A stretch of 64,000 nucleotides of DNA, from positions 1,551,501 to 1,615,500 of the forward strand of contig JAWQEG010000167.1 in assembly GCA_033782935.1 (NCBI GenBank), given 5' to 3'. Every line of letters starts with the position of its first letter. Within the stretch, counting starts at the first letter, position 1. Origin of the DNA: Petrolisthes cinctipes. Its lineage: Eukaryota > Arthropoda > Malacostraca > Decapoda > Porcellanidae. Below are positions 11,935 to 25,300 of the stretch, piece by piece. The notes under the pieces are model-generated. The model ran no database searches and was not told the DNA's origin. It saw only the letters and a program-made list of their open reading frames with translations. The position numbers and the translations under genes are program-made.

Positions 11935-14916
11935 CACCTAAAATTTCGATTTTTATCATGTTTTGTGCCTATATTTTAAAAACATTCTAGCACTTAGTAG
12001 GCATGTACAGATCGCTTCTGGGACCCCAAAATACCGAATTTTCGGGTGTTTTGAGCCTGAATTTGAGATATAAACGGGTACAGAAGATGCATGCACATAT
12101 CGACTTTTGGGCACCTAAAAGATCGATTTTCAGTATGTTTTGGGTCTGTAATTTGAAAATACTCTAACACGGAGTAGGCATGTACAGTTCGTTCCTGGGA
12201 CCCCAAAATATCGAATTTTCGGGTGTTTTTGGCCTGAATTTGAGATATCGACTTTGGGCACCTAAATTATCGATTTTTAGCATGTTTTATGCCTATATTT
12301 TGAAAATATTCTAGAACTAAGTAGGCATGTACAGATCACTTCTGGGACCCCAAAATATCGAATTTTCGGGTGTTTTGATCCTGAATTTGAGATATAAACG
12401 GGTCTAGAAGATGAATGCACGTATCGACTTTGGACACTTAAAATATCGATTTTTAGCATGTTTTGTGCATATATTTTGAAAACATTCTAGCACTGAGGAG
12501 GCATGTACAGATCGCTTCTGGGACCAAAAAATATCGAATTTTCGGGTGTTTTGAGATTGAATTTGGGATATAAACGGGTGCAGAAGATGCATACACATAT
12601 TGACTTTGGTCACCTAAAATATCGATTTTCAGCATGTTTTGGGCCTGTATTTTGAAAATACTCAAACACGGAGTGGGTATGTACAGATCGCTTCTAGGAC
12701 CCCAAAATATCGAATTTTCGGGTGTTTAAGGACTGAATTTGAGATATCGACTTTGGGCACCTAAAATATCGATTTTTAGCATGTTTTGGGCCTATATTTT
12801 GAAAACATTCTAGCACTGAGTAGGCATGTACAGATCGCTTGTGGGACCCCGAAATACCGAATTTTCGGGTGTTTTGAGCCTGAATTTAAGATATAAACGG
12901 GTACAGAAAATGCATGCACATATCGACTTTTGGGCACTTAAAATATCGATTTTCAGCATGTTTTGGGTCTGTATCTTGAAAACATTCTAACAAGGAGTAG
13001 GAATGTACAGATCGCTTCTAAGACCCAAAAATACCGAATTTTCGGGTGTTTCGGGCCTGAATTTGATATATCGACTTTGGGCACCTAAAATATCGATTTT
13101 CAGAATGTTTTGGGCCTGTATTTTGAAAATACTCTAACACGGAGTATGCAAGTACAGATCGCTTCTGGGACCCCAAAATATCGAATTTTCGGGTGTTTGG
13201 AGCCTGAATTTGAGATATAAACGGGTACAGAAGATGCATGCACATATCGACTTTGGAAACTTAAAATATCGATTTTTTGCATGTTTTGAGCCTATATTTT
13301 GAAAACATTCTAGCACTGAGTAGGCATGTACAGATCGCTTCTGGGACCATAAAATATCGAATTTTCGGGTGTTTTGAGGTTGAATTTGGGATATAAACGG
13401 GTGCAGAAGATGCATACACATATTGACTTTGGGCACCTAAAATATCGATTTTCAGCATGTTTTGGGCCTGTATTTTGAATATACTCACACACGGAGTAGG
13501 CAAGTACAGATCGCTTCTGGGACCCCAAAATATCGAATTTTCGGGTGTTTGGAGCCTGAATTTGAGATATAAACGGGTACAGAAGATGCATCCACATATC
13601 GACTTTTGGGGACCTAAAAGATCGATTTTCAGTATGTTTTGGGCCTGTATATTGAAAATACTCTAACACGGAGTAGGCATGTACAGATCTCTTCTGGGAC
13701 CCTAAAATATCGAATTTTCGGGTCTTTTGGGCCTGAATTTGAGATATCGACTTTGGGCACCTAAAATATCGATTTTTAGCATGTTTTGGGCCTATATTTT
13801 GAAAATATTCTAGCACTGAGTAGGCATGTACAGATTGCTTCTGGGACCCCAAAATATCAAATTTTCGGGTGTTTTGAACCTGAATTTGAGATATAAACTT
13901 GTACAGAAGATGTATGCACATATCGACTTTTGGGCACCTAAAATATCGATTTTGAGCATGTTTTGGGTCTGTATCTTGAAAACATTATAACTAGGAGTAG
14001 GCATGTACAGATCGCTTCTAGGACCCAAAAATACCGAATTTTCGGGTGTTTTGAGCCTGAATTTGAGATATAAACGGGTACAGAAGATGCATGCACATAT
14101 CGACTTTGGACACTTAAAATAACGATTTTTAACATGTTTTTGAGCCTATATTTTGAAAACATTCTAGCACTGAGTATTCATGTACAGATCGCTTCTGGGA
14201 CCCAAAAATATCGAATTTTCGGGTGTTTTGAGGTTGAATTTGGGATATAAACGGGTGCAGAAGATGCATACACATATTGACTTTGTGCACCTAAAATATC
14301 GATTTTCAGCATGTTTTGAGCCTGTATCTGAGTAGGCATGTACAGATCGCTTCTAGGACCCAAAAATACCGAATTTTCGGGTGTTTGGAGCCTGAATTTG
14401 AGATATAAACGGGTACAGAAGATGCATGCACATATCGACTTTTGGGCACCTAAAAGATCGATTTTCAGTATGTTATGGGCCTGTATTTTGAAAATACTCT
14501 AACACGGAGTAGGCATGTACAGATCGCTTCTGGGACCCCAAAACATCGATTTTTCAGGTGTTTTTGGCCTGAATTTGAGATATCGACTTTGGGCACCTAA
14601 AATATCGATTTTCAGCATGTTTTGGGCCTGTATTTTGAAAATACTATAACACGGAGTAGGCATGTACAGAACGCTTCTTTGAACCAAAAATATCGAATTT
14701 TCGGGTGTTTTGAGCCTGAATTAGAGATATAAAAGGGTACAGAAGATGCATCCACATATCGACTTTTGGGCACCAAAAAGATCGATTTTCAGTATGTTTT
14801 GGGCCTGTATATTGAAAATACTCTAACACGGAGTAGGCATGTACAGATCGATTCTGGGACCCCAAAATATAGAATTTTCGTGTGTTTTGGGCCTCAATTT
14901 TAATATCGACTTTGGG
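11935..14916 (+). repeat. 2,982-bp tandem duplication, copy 2
   Basis: This is the direct second copy of the preceding unit. It begins in GGGCACCTAAAATTTCG, where the AATTTCG differs from the first copy's start (AATATCG), and ends in GGGCACCTAAAGTATCAA. The sequence at 14,917 onward continues as the flank and has a close relative near 16,078. Near-complete identity of the copies implies either a very recent duplication or an assembly duplicate. Confidence 0.88.
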
Positions 14917-16724
14917 CACCTAAAGTATCAATTTTTAGCATGTTTTGGGCCTATATTTTGAAAATATTCTAGCACTAAGTAGGCATGTACAGATCACTTC
15001 TTGGACCCCAAAATATCGAATTTTGGGTGTTTTGAGCCTGAATTTGAGATATAAACGGGTACAGAAGATGCATGCACATATCGACTTTGGAAACTTAAAA
15101 TATCGATTTTTTGCATGTTTTGAGCCTACATTTTGAAAACATTCTAACTAGGAGTAGGCATGTACAGATCGCTTCTAGGACCCAAAAATACCGAATTTTC
15201 GGTTGTTTTGAGCCTGAATTTGAGATATAAACGGGTACAGAAGATGCATGCACATATCGACTTTGGACACTTAAAATATCGATTTTTAGCATGTTTTGAG
15301 CCTATATTATGAAAACATTCTAGCACTGAGTATTCATGTACAGCTCGCTTCTGGGACCCAAAAATATCGAATTTTCGGGTGTTTTGAGCCTGAATTTGAG
15401 ATATAAACGAGTGCAGAAGATGCATACACATATTAACTTTGGGCACCAAAAATATCGATTTTCAGCATGTTTTGGGCCTGTATCTGAGTACGAATGTACA
15501 GATCGCTTCTGGGACCCCAAAATATCGAATTTTCGGGTGATTTGAGCATGAATTTGAGATATAAACGGGTACAGAAGATGCATGCACATATCGATTTTTG
15601 GGCACCTAAAAGATCGATTTTCAGTATGTTTTGGGCTTGTATTTTGAAAATACTCTAATACGGAGTGGGCATGTACAGTTCGTTTCTGGGACCCCAAAAT
15701 ATCGAATTTTCGGGTGTTTTGGGCCTGAATTTGATATATCAACTTTGGGCACCTAAAATATCGATTTTCAGAATGTTTTGGGCCTGTATTTTGAAAATAC
15801 TCTAACACGGAGTATGCAGGTACAGATCGCTTCTGGGACCCCAAAATATCGAATTTTCGGGTGTTTGGAGCCTGAATTTGAGATATAAAAGGGTACAGAA
15901 GATGCATCCACATATCGACTTTTGGGCACCAAAAAGATCGATTTTCAGTATGTTTTGGGCCTGTATATTGAAAATACTCTAACACGGAGTAGGCATGTAC
16001 AGATCGATTCTGGGACCCCTAAATATCGAATTTTCGTGTGTTTTGGGCCACAATTTTAATATCGACTTTGGGCACCTAAAGTATCAATTTTTAGCATGTT
16101 TTGGGCCTATATTTTGAAAATATTCTAGCACTAAGTAGGCATGTACAGATCACTTCTTGGACCCCAAAATATCGAATTTTTGGGTGTTTTGAGCCTGAAT
16201 TTGAGATATAAACGGGTACTGAAGATGCATGCACATATCGACTTTGGAAACTTAAAATATCGATTTTTTGCATGTTTTGAGCCTACATTTTGAAAACATT
16301 CTAGCACTGAGTAGGCATGTACAAATCGCTTCTGGGACCCTAAAATACCGAATTTTCGGTTGTTTTGAGCCTGAATTTGAGATATAAACGGGTACAGAAG
16401 ATGCATGAACATATCGACTTTTGGGCACCTAAAAGATCGATTTTCACTATGTTTTAGGCTTGTAATTTGAAAATACTCTAACACGGAGTAGGCATGTACA
16501 GTTCGCTTCTGGGACCCCAAAATATCGAATTTTCGGGTGTTTTGGGCCTGAATTTGAGATATCGACTTTGGGCACCTAAAATATCGATTTTTCGCATGTT
16601 TTGGGCCTATATTTTAAAAACAATCTAGCACTGAGTAGGCATGTACAGATCGCTTCTGGGACCCCAAAATACCGAATTTTCGGGTGTTTTGAGCCTGAAT
16701 TTGAGATATAAACGGGTACAGAAG
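14917..16724 (+). repeat. Left domain, mosaic linker
   Basis: About ten monomers lie between the 2,982-bp duplication and the large copy beginning near 16,725. The start (TAAAGTATCAATTTTTAGC) recurs at about 16,078, so part of this stretch is itself duplicated about 1,150 bp apart. A 158-bp unit is visible near 15,483. A run of units near 15,320-15,985 happens to stay open for 221 codons on the minus strand, but it is ordinary satellite. Confidence 0.75.
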
Positions 16725-19700
16725 ATGCATGCACATATCGATTTTTGGGCACATAAAAGATCGATTTTCAGTATGTTTTGGGCTTGTATTTTGAAAATAC
16801 TCTAACACGGAGTAGGCATGTACAATTCGCTTCTGGGACCCCAAAATACCGAATTTTCGGGTGTTTTGAGCCTGAATTTGAGATATAAACGGGTCCAGAA
16901 GATGCATGCACATATCGACTTTGGACACTTATAATTTCGATTTTTAGCATGTTTTAAACCTATATTTTGAAAAAATTCTAGCACTGAGTAGGCAAGTACA
17001 AATCGCTTCTGGAACCAAAATTTTTTCGAATTTTCGGGTGTTTTGAGGTTGAATTTGGGATATAAACGGGTGCAGAAGATGCATACACATATTGACTTTG
17101 GTCACCTAAAATATCGATTTTCAGCATGTTTTGGGCCTGTATTTTGAAAATACTCTAACACGGAGTAGGCAAGTACAGATCACTTCTGGGACCCCAAAAT
17201 ATCGAATTTTCGTGTGTTTGGAGCCTGAATTTGAGATATAAACGGGTACAGAAGATGCATGCACATATCGACTTTTGGGCACCTAAAATATCGATTATCT
17301 GTATGTTTTGGGCCTGTATTTTATAAATACTCTAACACGGAGTAGGTATGTACAGATCGCTTCTAGGACCCCAAAATATCGAATTTTCGGGTGTTTAAGG
17401 ACTGAATTTGAGATATCGATATTGGGCACCTAAAATATCGATTTTTAGCATGTTTTGGGCCTATATTTTGAAAACATTCTAGAACTGAGTAGGCATGTAC
17501 AGATCGCTTCTGGGACCCCAAAATATCGAATTTTCGGGTGTTTTAAGCCTGAATTTGAGATATAAACGGTTACAGAAAATGCATGCACATATTGACTTTG
17601 GGCACCTTAAATATCGATTTTCAGCATGTTTTGGGCCTGTATTTTGAAAATACTCTAACACGGACTAGGCATGTACAGATCGCTTCTTGGACACAAAAAT
17701 ATAGAATTTTTGGGCGTTTTGAGCCTGAATTTGAGATATCGACTATGGGCACCTAAAATATTGATTTTTAGCATGTATGGGCCTATATTTTGAAAATATT
17801 CTAGCACTAAGTAGGCATGTACAGCTCACTTCTGGGACCCCAAAATATCGAATTTTCGGGTGTTTTGAGCCTGAATTTGAGATGTAAATGGGTACAGAAG
17901 ATGCATGCACATCTCTACTTTGGTCACCTAAAATATCGATTTTCAGCATGTTTTGGGCCTGTATTTTGAAAATACTCTAACACGGAGTAGGCAAGTACAG
18001 ATCGCTTCTGGGACCCCAAATTATCGAATTTTTGGGTGTTTGGAGCCTGAATTTGAAATATAAACGGGTACAGAATATGCATACACATATCGACTTTGGA
18101 CACTTAAAATATCGATTTTTAGCATGTTTTGTGCCTATATTTTGAAAACATTCTAGCACTGAGGAGGCTTGTACAGATCGCTTCTGGGACCAAAAAATAT
18201 CGAATTTTCGGGTGTTTTGAGGTTGAATTTGGGATATAAACGGGTGCAGAAGATGCATACACATATTGACTTTGGTCACCTAAAATATCGATTTTCAGCC
18301 TGTTTTGGGCCTGTAATTTGAAAATACTCAAACACGGAGTGGGTATGTACAGATCGCTTCTAGGACCCCAAAATATCGAATTTTCGGGTGTTTAAGGACT
18401 GAATTTGAGATATCGACTTTGGGCACCTAAAATATCGATTTTTAGCATGTTTTGGGCCTATATTTCGAAAACATTCTAGCACTGAGGAGGCATGTACAGA
18501 TCGCTTCTGGGACCCCGAAATATCGAATTTTCGGGTGTTTTGAGCCTGAATCGGAGATATAAACGGGTACAGAAGATGCATGCACATATCGACTTTGGAA
18601 ACTTAAAATATCGATTTTTTGCATGTTTTGAGCCTATATTTTGAAAACATTCTAGCACTGAGTAGGCATGTACAGATCGCTTCTGGGACCAAAAAATATC
18701 GAATTTTCGGGTGTTTTGAGGTTGAATTTGGGATATAAACGGGTGCAGCAGATGCATACACATATTGACTTTGGGCACCTAAAATATCGATTTTCAGCAT
18801 GTTTTGGACCTGTATTTTGAAAATACTATAACACGGAGTATGCAAGTACAGATCGCTTCTGGGACCCCAAAATATCGAATTTTCGGGTGTTTGGAGCCTG
18901 AATTTGAGATATAAACGGGTACAGAAGATGCATCCACATATCGACTTTTGGGCACCAAAAAGATCGATTTTCAGTATGTTTTGGGTCTGTATACTGAAAA
19001 TACTCTAACACGGAGTAGGCATGTACAGATCGATTCTGGGACCCCTAAATATCGAATTTTCGTGTGTTTTGGGCCTCAATTTGAGATATCGACTTTGGGC
19101 ATCTAAAATATCGATTTTTAGCATGTTTTGGGCCTATATTTTGAAAATATTCTAGCACTAAGTAGGCATGTACAGATCACTTCTTGGACCCCAAAATATC
19201 GAATTTTCGGGTGTTTTGAGCCTGAATCGGAGATATAAACGGGTACAGAAGATGCATGCACATATCGACTTTGGAAACTTAAAATATCGATTTTTTGCAT
19301 GTTTTGAGCCTATATTTTGAAAACATTCTAGCACTGAGTAGGCATGTACAGATCGCTTCTGGGACCAAAAAATATCGAATTTTCGGGTGTTTTGAGGTTG
19401 AATTTGGGATATAAACGGGTGCAGCAGATGCATACACATATTGACTTTGGGCACCTAAAATATCGATTTTCAGCATGTTTTGGACCTGTATTTTGAAAAT
19501 ACTCTAACAGGGAGTAGGTATGTACAGATCGCTTTTGGGACCCCAAAATACCGAGTTTTCGGGTGTTTTGTGCCTGAATTTGAGATATAAACGGGTACAG
19601 AAGATGCATGTACATATCGACTTTTGCGCACCTAAAATATCGATTTTCAGTAAGTTTTGGGCCTGTAATTTGAAAATACTCTAACACGAAGTAGGCATGT

Positions 19701-21045
19701 ACAGTTTGCTTCTGGGACCCCAAAATATCGAATTTTCGGGTGTTTTGGGCCTGAATTTGAGATATCGACTTTGGGCACCTAAAATATCGATTTTTATCAT
19801 GTTTTGTGCCTATATTTTAAAAACATTCTAGCACTGAGTAGGCATGTACAGATCGCTTCTGGGACCCCAAAATACCGAATTTTCGGGTGTTTTGAGCATG
19901 AATTTGAGATATAAACGGGTACAGAAGATGCATGCACATATCGACTTTTGGGCACCTAAAAGATCGATTTTCAGTATGTTTTGGGTCTGTAATTTGAAAA
20001 TACTCTAACACGGAGTAGGCATGTACAGTTCGTTCCTGGGACCCCAAAATATCGAATTTTCGGGTGTTTTTGGCCTGAATTTGAGATATCGACTTTGGGC
20101 ACCTAAATTATCGATTTTTAGCATGTTTTAAGCCTATATTTTGAAAATATTCTAGAACTAAGTAGGCATGTACAGATCACTTCTGGGACCCCAAAATATC
20201 GAATTTTCGGGTGTTTTGATCCTGAATTTGAGATATAAACGGGTCTAGAAGATGAATGCACGTATCGACTTTGTACACTTAAAATATCGATTTTTAGCAT
20301 GTTTTGTGCCTATATTTTGAAAACATTCTAGCACTGAGGAGGCATGTACAGATCGCTTCTGGGACCAAAAAATATCGAATTTTCGGGTGTTTTGAGGTTG
20401 AATGTGGGATATAAACGGGTGCAGAAGATGCATACACATATTGACTTTGGTCACCTAAAATATCGATTTTCAGCATGTTTTGAGCCTGTATTTTGAAAAT
20501 ACTGAAACACGGAGTGGGTATGTACAGATCGCTTCTAGGACCCCAAAATATCGAATTTTCGGGTGTTTAAGGACTGAATTTGAGATATCGACTTTGGGCA
20601 CCTAAAATATCGATTTTTAGCATGTTTTGGGCCTATATTTTGAAAACATTCTAGCACTGAGTAGGCATGTACAGATCGCTTCTGGGACCCCGAAATACCG
20701 AATTTTCGGGTGTTTTGAGCCTGAATTTGAGATATAAACGGGTACAGAAAATGCATGCACAAATCGACTTTTGGGCACTTAAAATATCGATTTTCAGCAT
20801 GTTTTGGGTCTGTATCTTGAAAACATTCTAACAAGGAGTAGGAATGTACAGATCGCTTCTAAGACCCAAAAATACCGAATTTTCGGGTGTTTCGGGCCTG
20901 AATTTGATATATCGACTTTGGGCACCTAAAATATCGATTTTCAGAATGTTTTGGGCCTGTATTTTGAAAATACTCTAACACGGAGTATGCAAGTACAGAT
21001 CGCTTCTGGGACCCCAAAATATCGAATTTTCGGGTGTTTGGAGCC
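16725..21045 (+). repeat. Left domain, third copy of the 5.9-10.2 kb segment
   Basis: Positions 16,725-18,545 follow about 5,930-7,750 at offset 10,795. Positions from about 18,826 to 21,045 follow 8,003-10,222 at offset 10,823. The 28-bp change in offset falls in a patch at about 18,546-18,825 that has been replaced by sequence like that 676 bp downstream. The match ends near 21,045, where GAGCCTTAATTTG and TACACAAGATGCATG replace the sequence of the earlier copy. Confidence 0.85.
18546..18825 (+). repeat. Conversion-like patch in the third copy
   Basis: The flanks match 7,565-7,750 and 8,003 onward. The patch itself matches 19,222-19,500, sharing CTGAATCGGAGATATAAACG, CTTTGGAAACTTAAAA, GATTTTTTGCATG and GTTTTGGACCTG at a constant distance of 676 bp. 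The corresponding stretch in the 6.7-8.9 kb copy (7,751-7,977) contains a short unit, and the patch contains a full-length one. That explains the 28-bp gain. Confidence 0.78.
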
Positions 21046-21865
21046 TTAATTTGAGATATAAACGGGTACACAAGATGCATGTACATATTAACTTTGGGCA
21101 CCTAAAATATCGATTTTCAGCATGTTATGGGCCTGTATTTTGAAAATTCTCTAACACGAAGTAGGCATGTACAGATCGCTTCTGGGACCCCAAAATATCG
21201 AATTTTCGGGTGTTTTGAGCCTAAATTTGAGATATAAACGGGTACAGAAGATGCATGCAGATATCGACTTTAGGCACCTAAAAGATCGATTTTCAGTATG
21301 TTTTGGGCCTGTATTTTTAAAATACTCTAACACGGAGTGGGCATGTACAGATCGCTTCTGGGACCCCAAAATATCGAATTTTCGGGTGTTTTGAGACTGA
21401 ATTAGAGATATAAATGGGTACAGAAGATGCATGCACATATTGACTTTGGGCACCTAAAATATCGATTTTCAACATGTTTTGGGCCTGTATTTTGAAAATA
21501 CTCTAACACGGTGTAGGCATGTACAGATCGCTTCAAGGACCCCAAAATATCGAATTTTCGGGCGTTTTGAGCCTAAATTTGAGATATAAACGAGTACTGA
21601 AGATGCATGCACATATCGACTTTTGGGCACCGAAAATATCGATTTTTAGCATGTTTTGGGTCTGTATCTAGAAAACATTCTAACTAGGAGTAGGCATGTA
21701 CAGATCGCTTCCAGGACCCAAAAATACCGAATTTTCGGGTGTTTTGAGCCTGAATTTGAGATATAAACAGGTACAGAAGATTCATGCACATATCGACTTT
21801 GGACACTTAAAATATCGATTTTTAGCATGTTTTGAGCCCATATTTTAAAAACATTCTAGCACTGA

Positions 21866-21925
21866 GTAGGCACGTACAGATCGCTTCTAGAACCAAAGAT
21901 ATCGAATTTTCGGGTGTTTTGGGCC
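21866..21925 (+). repeat. Truncated monomer (about 60 bp)
   Basis: The unit beginning GTAGGCACGTACAG runs only to TTTTGGGCCTG and then passes directly into TGTACAGATCGCTTCTGG, which is position 8 onward of the next unit. About 120 bp is missing. It is the shortest unit I found and is followed by three consecutive 147-bp-class units up to 22,359. Confidence 0.85.
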
Positions 21926-22212
21926 TGTACAGATCGCTTCTGGGACCCCAAAATATCGACTTTTCGGGTGTTTCGAGCCTGAATTTGAGATATCGACTTA
22001 GGGCACCTAAAATATCAATTTTTAGCATGTTTTGGACCTAAATTTTGAAAATATTCTAGCACTGAGTAGGCATGTACAGATCGCTTCTGGGACCCAAAAA
22101 TATCAAATTTTCGGGTGTTTTGGCCCTTAATTTGAGATATCGACCTTGGGCACCTAAAATATCGATTTTTAGCACGTTTTGGGCCTGTATTTTGAAAATA
22201 CTCTAACACGAA

Positions 22213-22359
22213 GTAGGCATGTACAGATCGCTTTTGGGACCCCAAAATATCGAATTTTCGGGTGTTTTGAGCCTGAATTTGAGATATCGACTTAGGGCAC
22301 CTAAAATATCAATTTTTAGCACGTTTTGGGCCAATATTTTGAAAATATTCTAGCACTGA
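22213..22359 (+). repeat. Reference short monomer (147 bp)
   Basis: This copy goes straight from GAATTTGAGATAT to CGACTTAGGGCACC and is 147 bp between unit starts. It lacks 29 bp corresponding to unit positions 76-104, the segment with AAACGGGTACAGAAG and the TGCATGCAC palindrome. ATAT flanks the missing piece on both sides in full-length copies, so deletion between short direct repeats is a sufficient origin. Copies of this class occur from about 240 to 35,760 and were not seen further right. Most carry GGGCCTGAATTT upstream, where full-length copies carry GAGCCTGAATTT or GAGGTTGAATTT, so the class behaves as a lineage. Confidence 0.93.
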
Positions 22360-25300
22360 GTAGGCATGTACAGATCGCTTCTGGGACCCCAAAATATCGA
22401 ATTTTCGGGTGTTTTGAGCCTAAATTTTAAATAAAAACGGGTACAGAAGATGCATGCACATATTGACTTTGGGCACCTAAAAGATCGATTTTCAGCATGT
22501 TTTAGGCCTATATTTTGAAAATACTCTAACACGGAGTAGGCATGTACAAATCGCTTCTGGGACCCCAAAATATCGAATTTTCGGGTGTTTTGAGGTTAAA
22601 TTTGGGATATAAACGGGTGCAAAAGATGCATACACATATTGAGTTTGGGCACCTAAAATATCTTTTTTCAGCATGTTTTGGGCCTGTATCTTAGTAGGCA
22701 TGTACAGATCCCTTCTGGGACCCCAAAATCTCGAATTTTCGGGTGTTTTGAGCCTGAATTTGAGATATAAACGGGTACAGAAGATGCATGCAGGTATTGA
22801 CTTTGGGCACCTAAAATATCGATTTTCAGCATGTTTTGGGCCTTTATTTTGAAAATACTCTAACACGGAGTAGGCATGTACAGATCGCTTCTGGGACCCC
22901 AAAATATCGAATTTTCGGGTGTTTGGAGCCTTAATTTGAGATATAAACGGGTACACAAGATGCATGTACATATTAACTTTAGGCACTTAAAATATCGATT
23001 TTCAGCATGTTATGGGCCTGTATTTTGAAAATTCTCTAACACGAAGTAGGCATGTACAGATCGCTTCTGGGACCCCAAAATATCGAATTATCGGGTGTTT
23101 TGAGACTGAATTTGAGATATAAATGGGTACAGAAGATGCATGCACATATTGACTTTGGGCACCTAAAATATCGATTTTCAACATGTTTTGGGCCTGTATT
23201 TTGAAAATACTCTAACACGGAGTAGGCATGTACAGATCGCTTCTAGGACCCCAAAATATCGAATTTTCGGGTGTTTTGGGCCTTAATTTGAGATATCGAC
23301 TTTGGGCACCTAAAATATTTTTTTTTAGCATGTTTTGGGCCTGTATTTAGAAAATACTCTAACACGAAGTAGGCATGTACAGATCGCTTCTTGGACCCCA
23401 AAAATATCGAATTTTCGAGTGTTTTGGGCCTGAATTTGAGATATTAACTTTAGGCACCTAAAATATCGATATTTAGCATGTTTTGGACCTATAATTTGAA
23501 AATATTCTAGCAATGAGTAGGTATGTAGAGATCGCTTGTGGGACCCCAAAACATTGAATGCTCGGGTGTTTTGAGCCTGAATTTGAGATATAAACGGGTA
23601 CAGAAGATGCATGCACATATTAACTTTGGGCACCTAAAATATCGATTTTCAGTATGTTTTGGGCCTGTATTTTGAAATTACTCTAACACGGAGTAGGCAT
23701 GTACATATCGCTTCAAGGACCCCAAAATATCGAATTTTCGGGCGTTTTGAGCCTGAATTTGAGATATAAACGGGTACTGAAGATGCATGCACATATTGAC
23801 TTTGGGTACCTAAAATATCGATTTTCAGCATGATTTGGGCCTGTATTTTGAAAATACTCTAACACCGAGTAGGCATGTACAGATCGCTTCTGGGACCCCA
23901 AAATATCGAATTTTCGGGTGTTTTGATGCTTAATTTGAGATATCGACTTTGGGCACCTAAAATATTTTTTTTTAGCATGTTTTGGGCCTGTATTTTGAAA
24001 ATACTCTAACACCGAGTAGGCATGTACAGATCGCTTCTGGGACCCCAAAATATCGAATTTTCGGGTGTTTGGAGCCTGAATTTGAGATATAAACGGGTAC
24101 AGAAGATGCATGCACATATCGACTTTTGTGCACCTAAAAGATCGATTTTCAGTATGTTTTGGTCCAGTATTTTGAAAATACTCTAACACGGAGTAGGCAT
24201 GTACAGATCGCTTCTAGACCCAAAAATATCGAATTTTCGGGTGTTTTGGGCCTGAAATTGAGATATCGACTTTGGGCACCTAAAATATAGATTTTTAGCA
24301 TGTTTTGGCACTATATTTTGAAAATATTCTAGCACTCAGTAGGCATGTACAGATCGCTTCTGGGACCCAAAAATATAGAATTTTCGGGTGTTTTGAGCCT
24401 GAATTTGAGATATCGACTTTGGGCACCTAAAATATCAATTTTAGCATGTTTTGGGCCTGTACTTTGAAAATATTCTAGCAATGAGTAGGTATGTACAGAT
24501 CGCTTCTGGGACCCCAAAATATCGAATTTTCGGGTGTTTTGAGCCTGAATTTAAGATATAAACGGGTACAGAAGATGCATGCTCATATTGACTTTGGGCA
24601 CCTAACAGATCGATTTTCAGTATGTTTTGGGCCTGTATTTTGAAAATACTCTAACACGGAGTAGGCATGTATGGATCGCTTCAAGGACCCAAAAATACCG
24701 AATTTCCGGGTGTTTTGAGCCTGAATTTGAGATATAAACGGGTACAGAAGATGCATGCACATATCGACTTTGGGCACCTAAAAGATCGATTTTCAGTATG
24801 TTTTGGGCCTGTATTTTTAAAAATACTCTAACACGGAGTAGGCATGTACAGATCGCTTCTGGGACCCCAAATTATCGAATTCTCGGGTGTTTTGGGCCTT
24901 AATTTGAGATATCGACTTTTGGCACCTAAAATATCGATTTTCAGCATGTTTTGGGCCAGTATTTTGAAAATATTCTAACACAAAGTAGGCATGTACAGAT
25001 CGCTTCTAGGACCCCAAAATATCGAATTTTCGGGTGTTTTGAGCCTAAATTTGAGATATAAACGGGTACAGAAGATGCATGCACATATCGACTTTTGGGC
25101 ACCTAAAAGATCGATTTTCAGTATGTTTTGGGCCTGTATTTTGAAAATACTCTAACACGGAGTAGGCATGTACAGATCGCTTCTGGGACCCCAAAATATC
25201 GAATTTTCGGGTGTTTTGTGCCTGAATTTGATATATCGACTTTAGGCACCTAAAATATCGATATTTAGCATGTTTTGGACCTATATTTTGAAAATATTCT

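Noticed and set aside
15320..15985. Long open frame on the minus strand (221 codons), with others of 203-217 codons near 10,328, 13,310, 38,725, 45,398 and 52,957
   Set aside because: These lie wholly within satellite monomers. Overlapping minus-strand frames are often open over the same DNA, and the peptides are permutations of one repeating text. A 176-bp unit shifts frame each repeat while 147-bp units do not, which explains the long runs. There is no start context, domain or codon signal.
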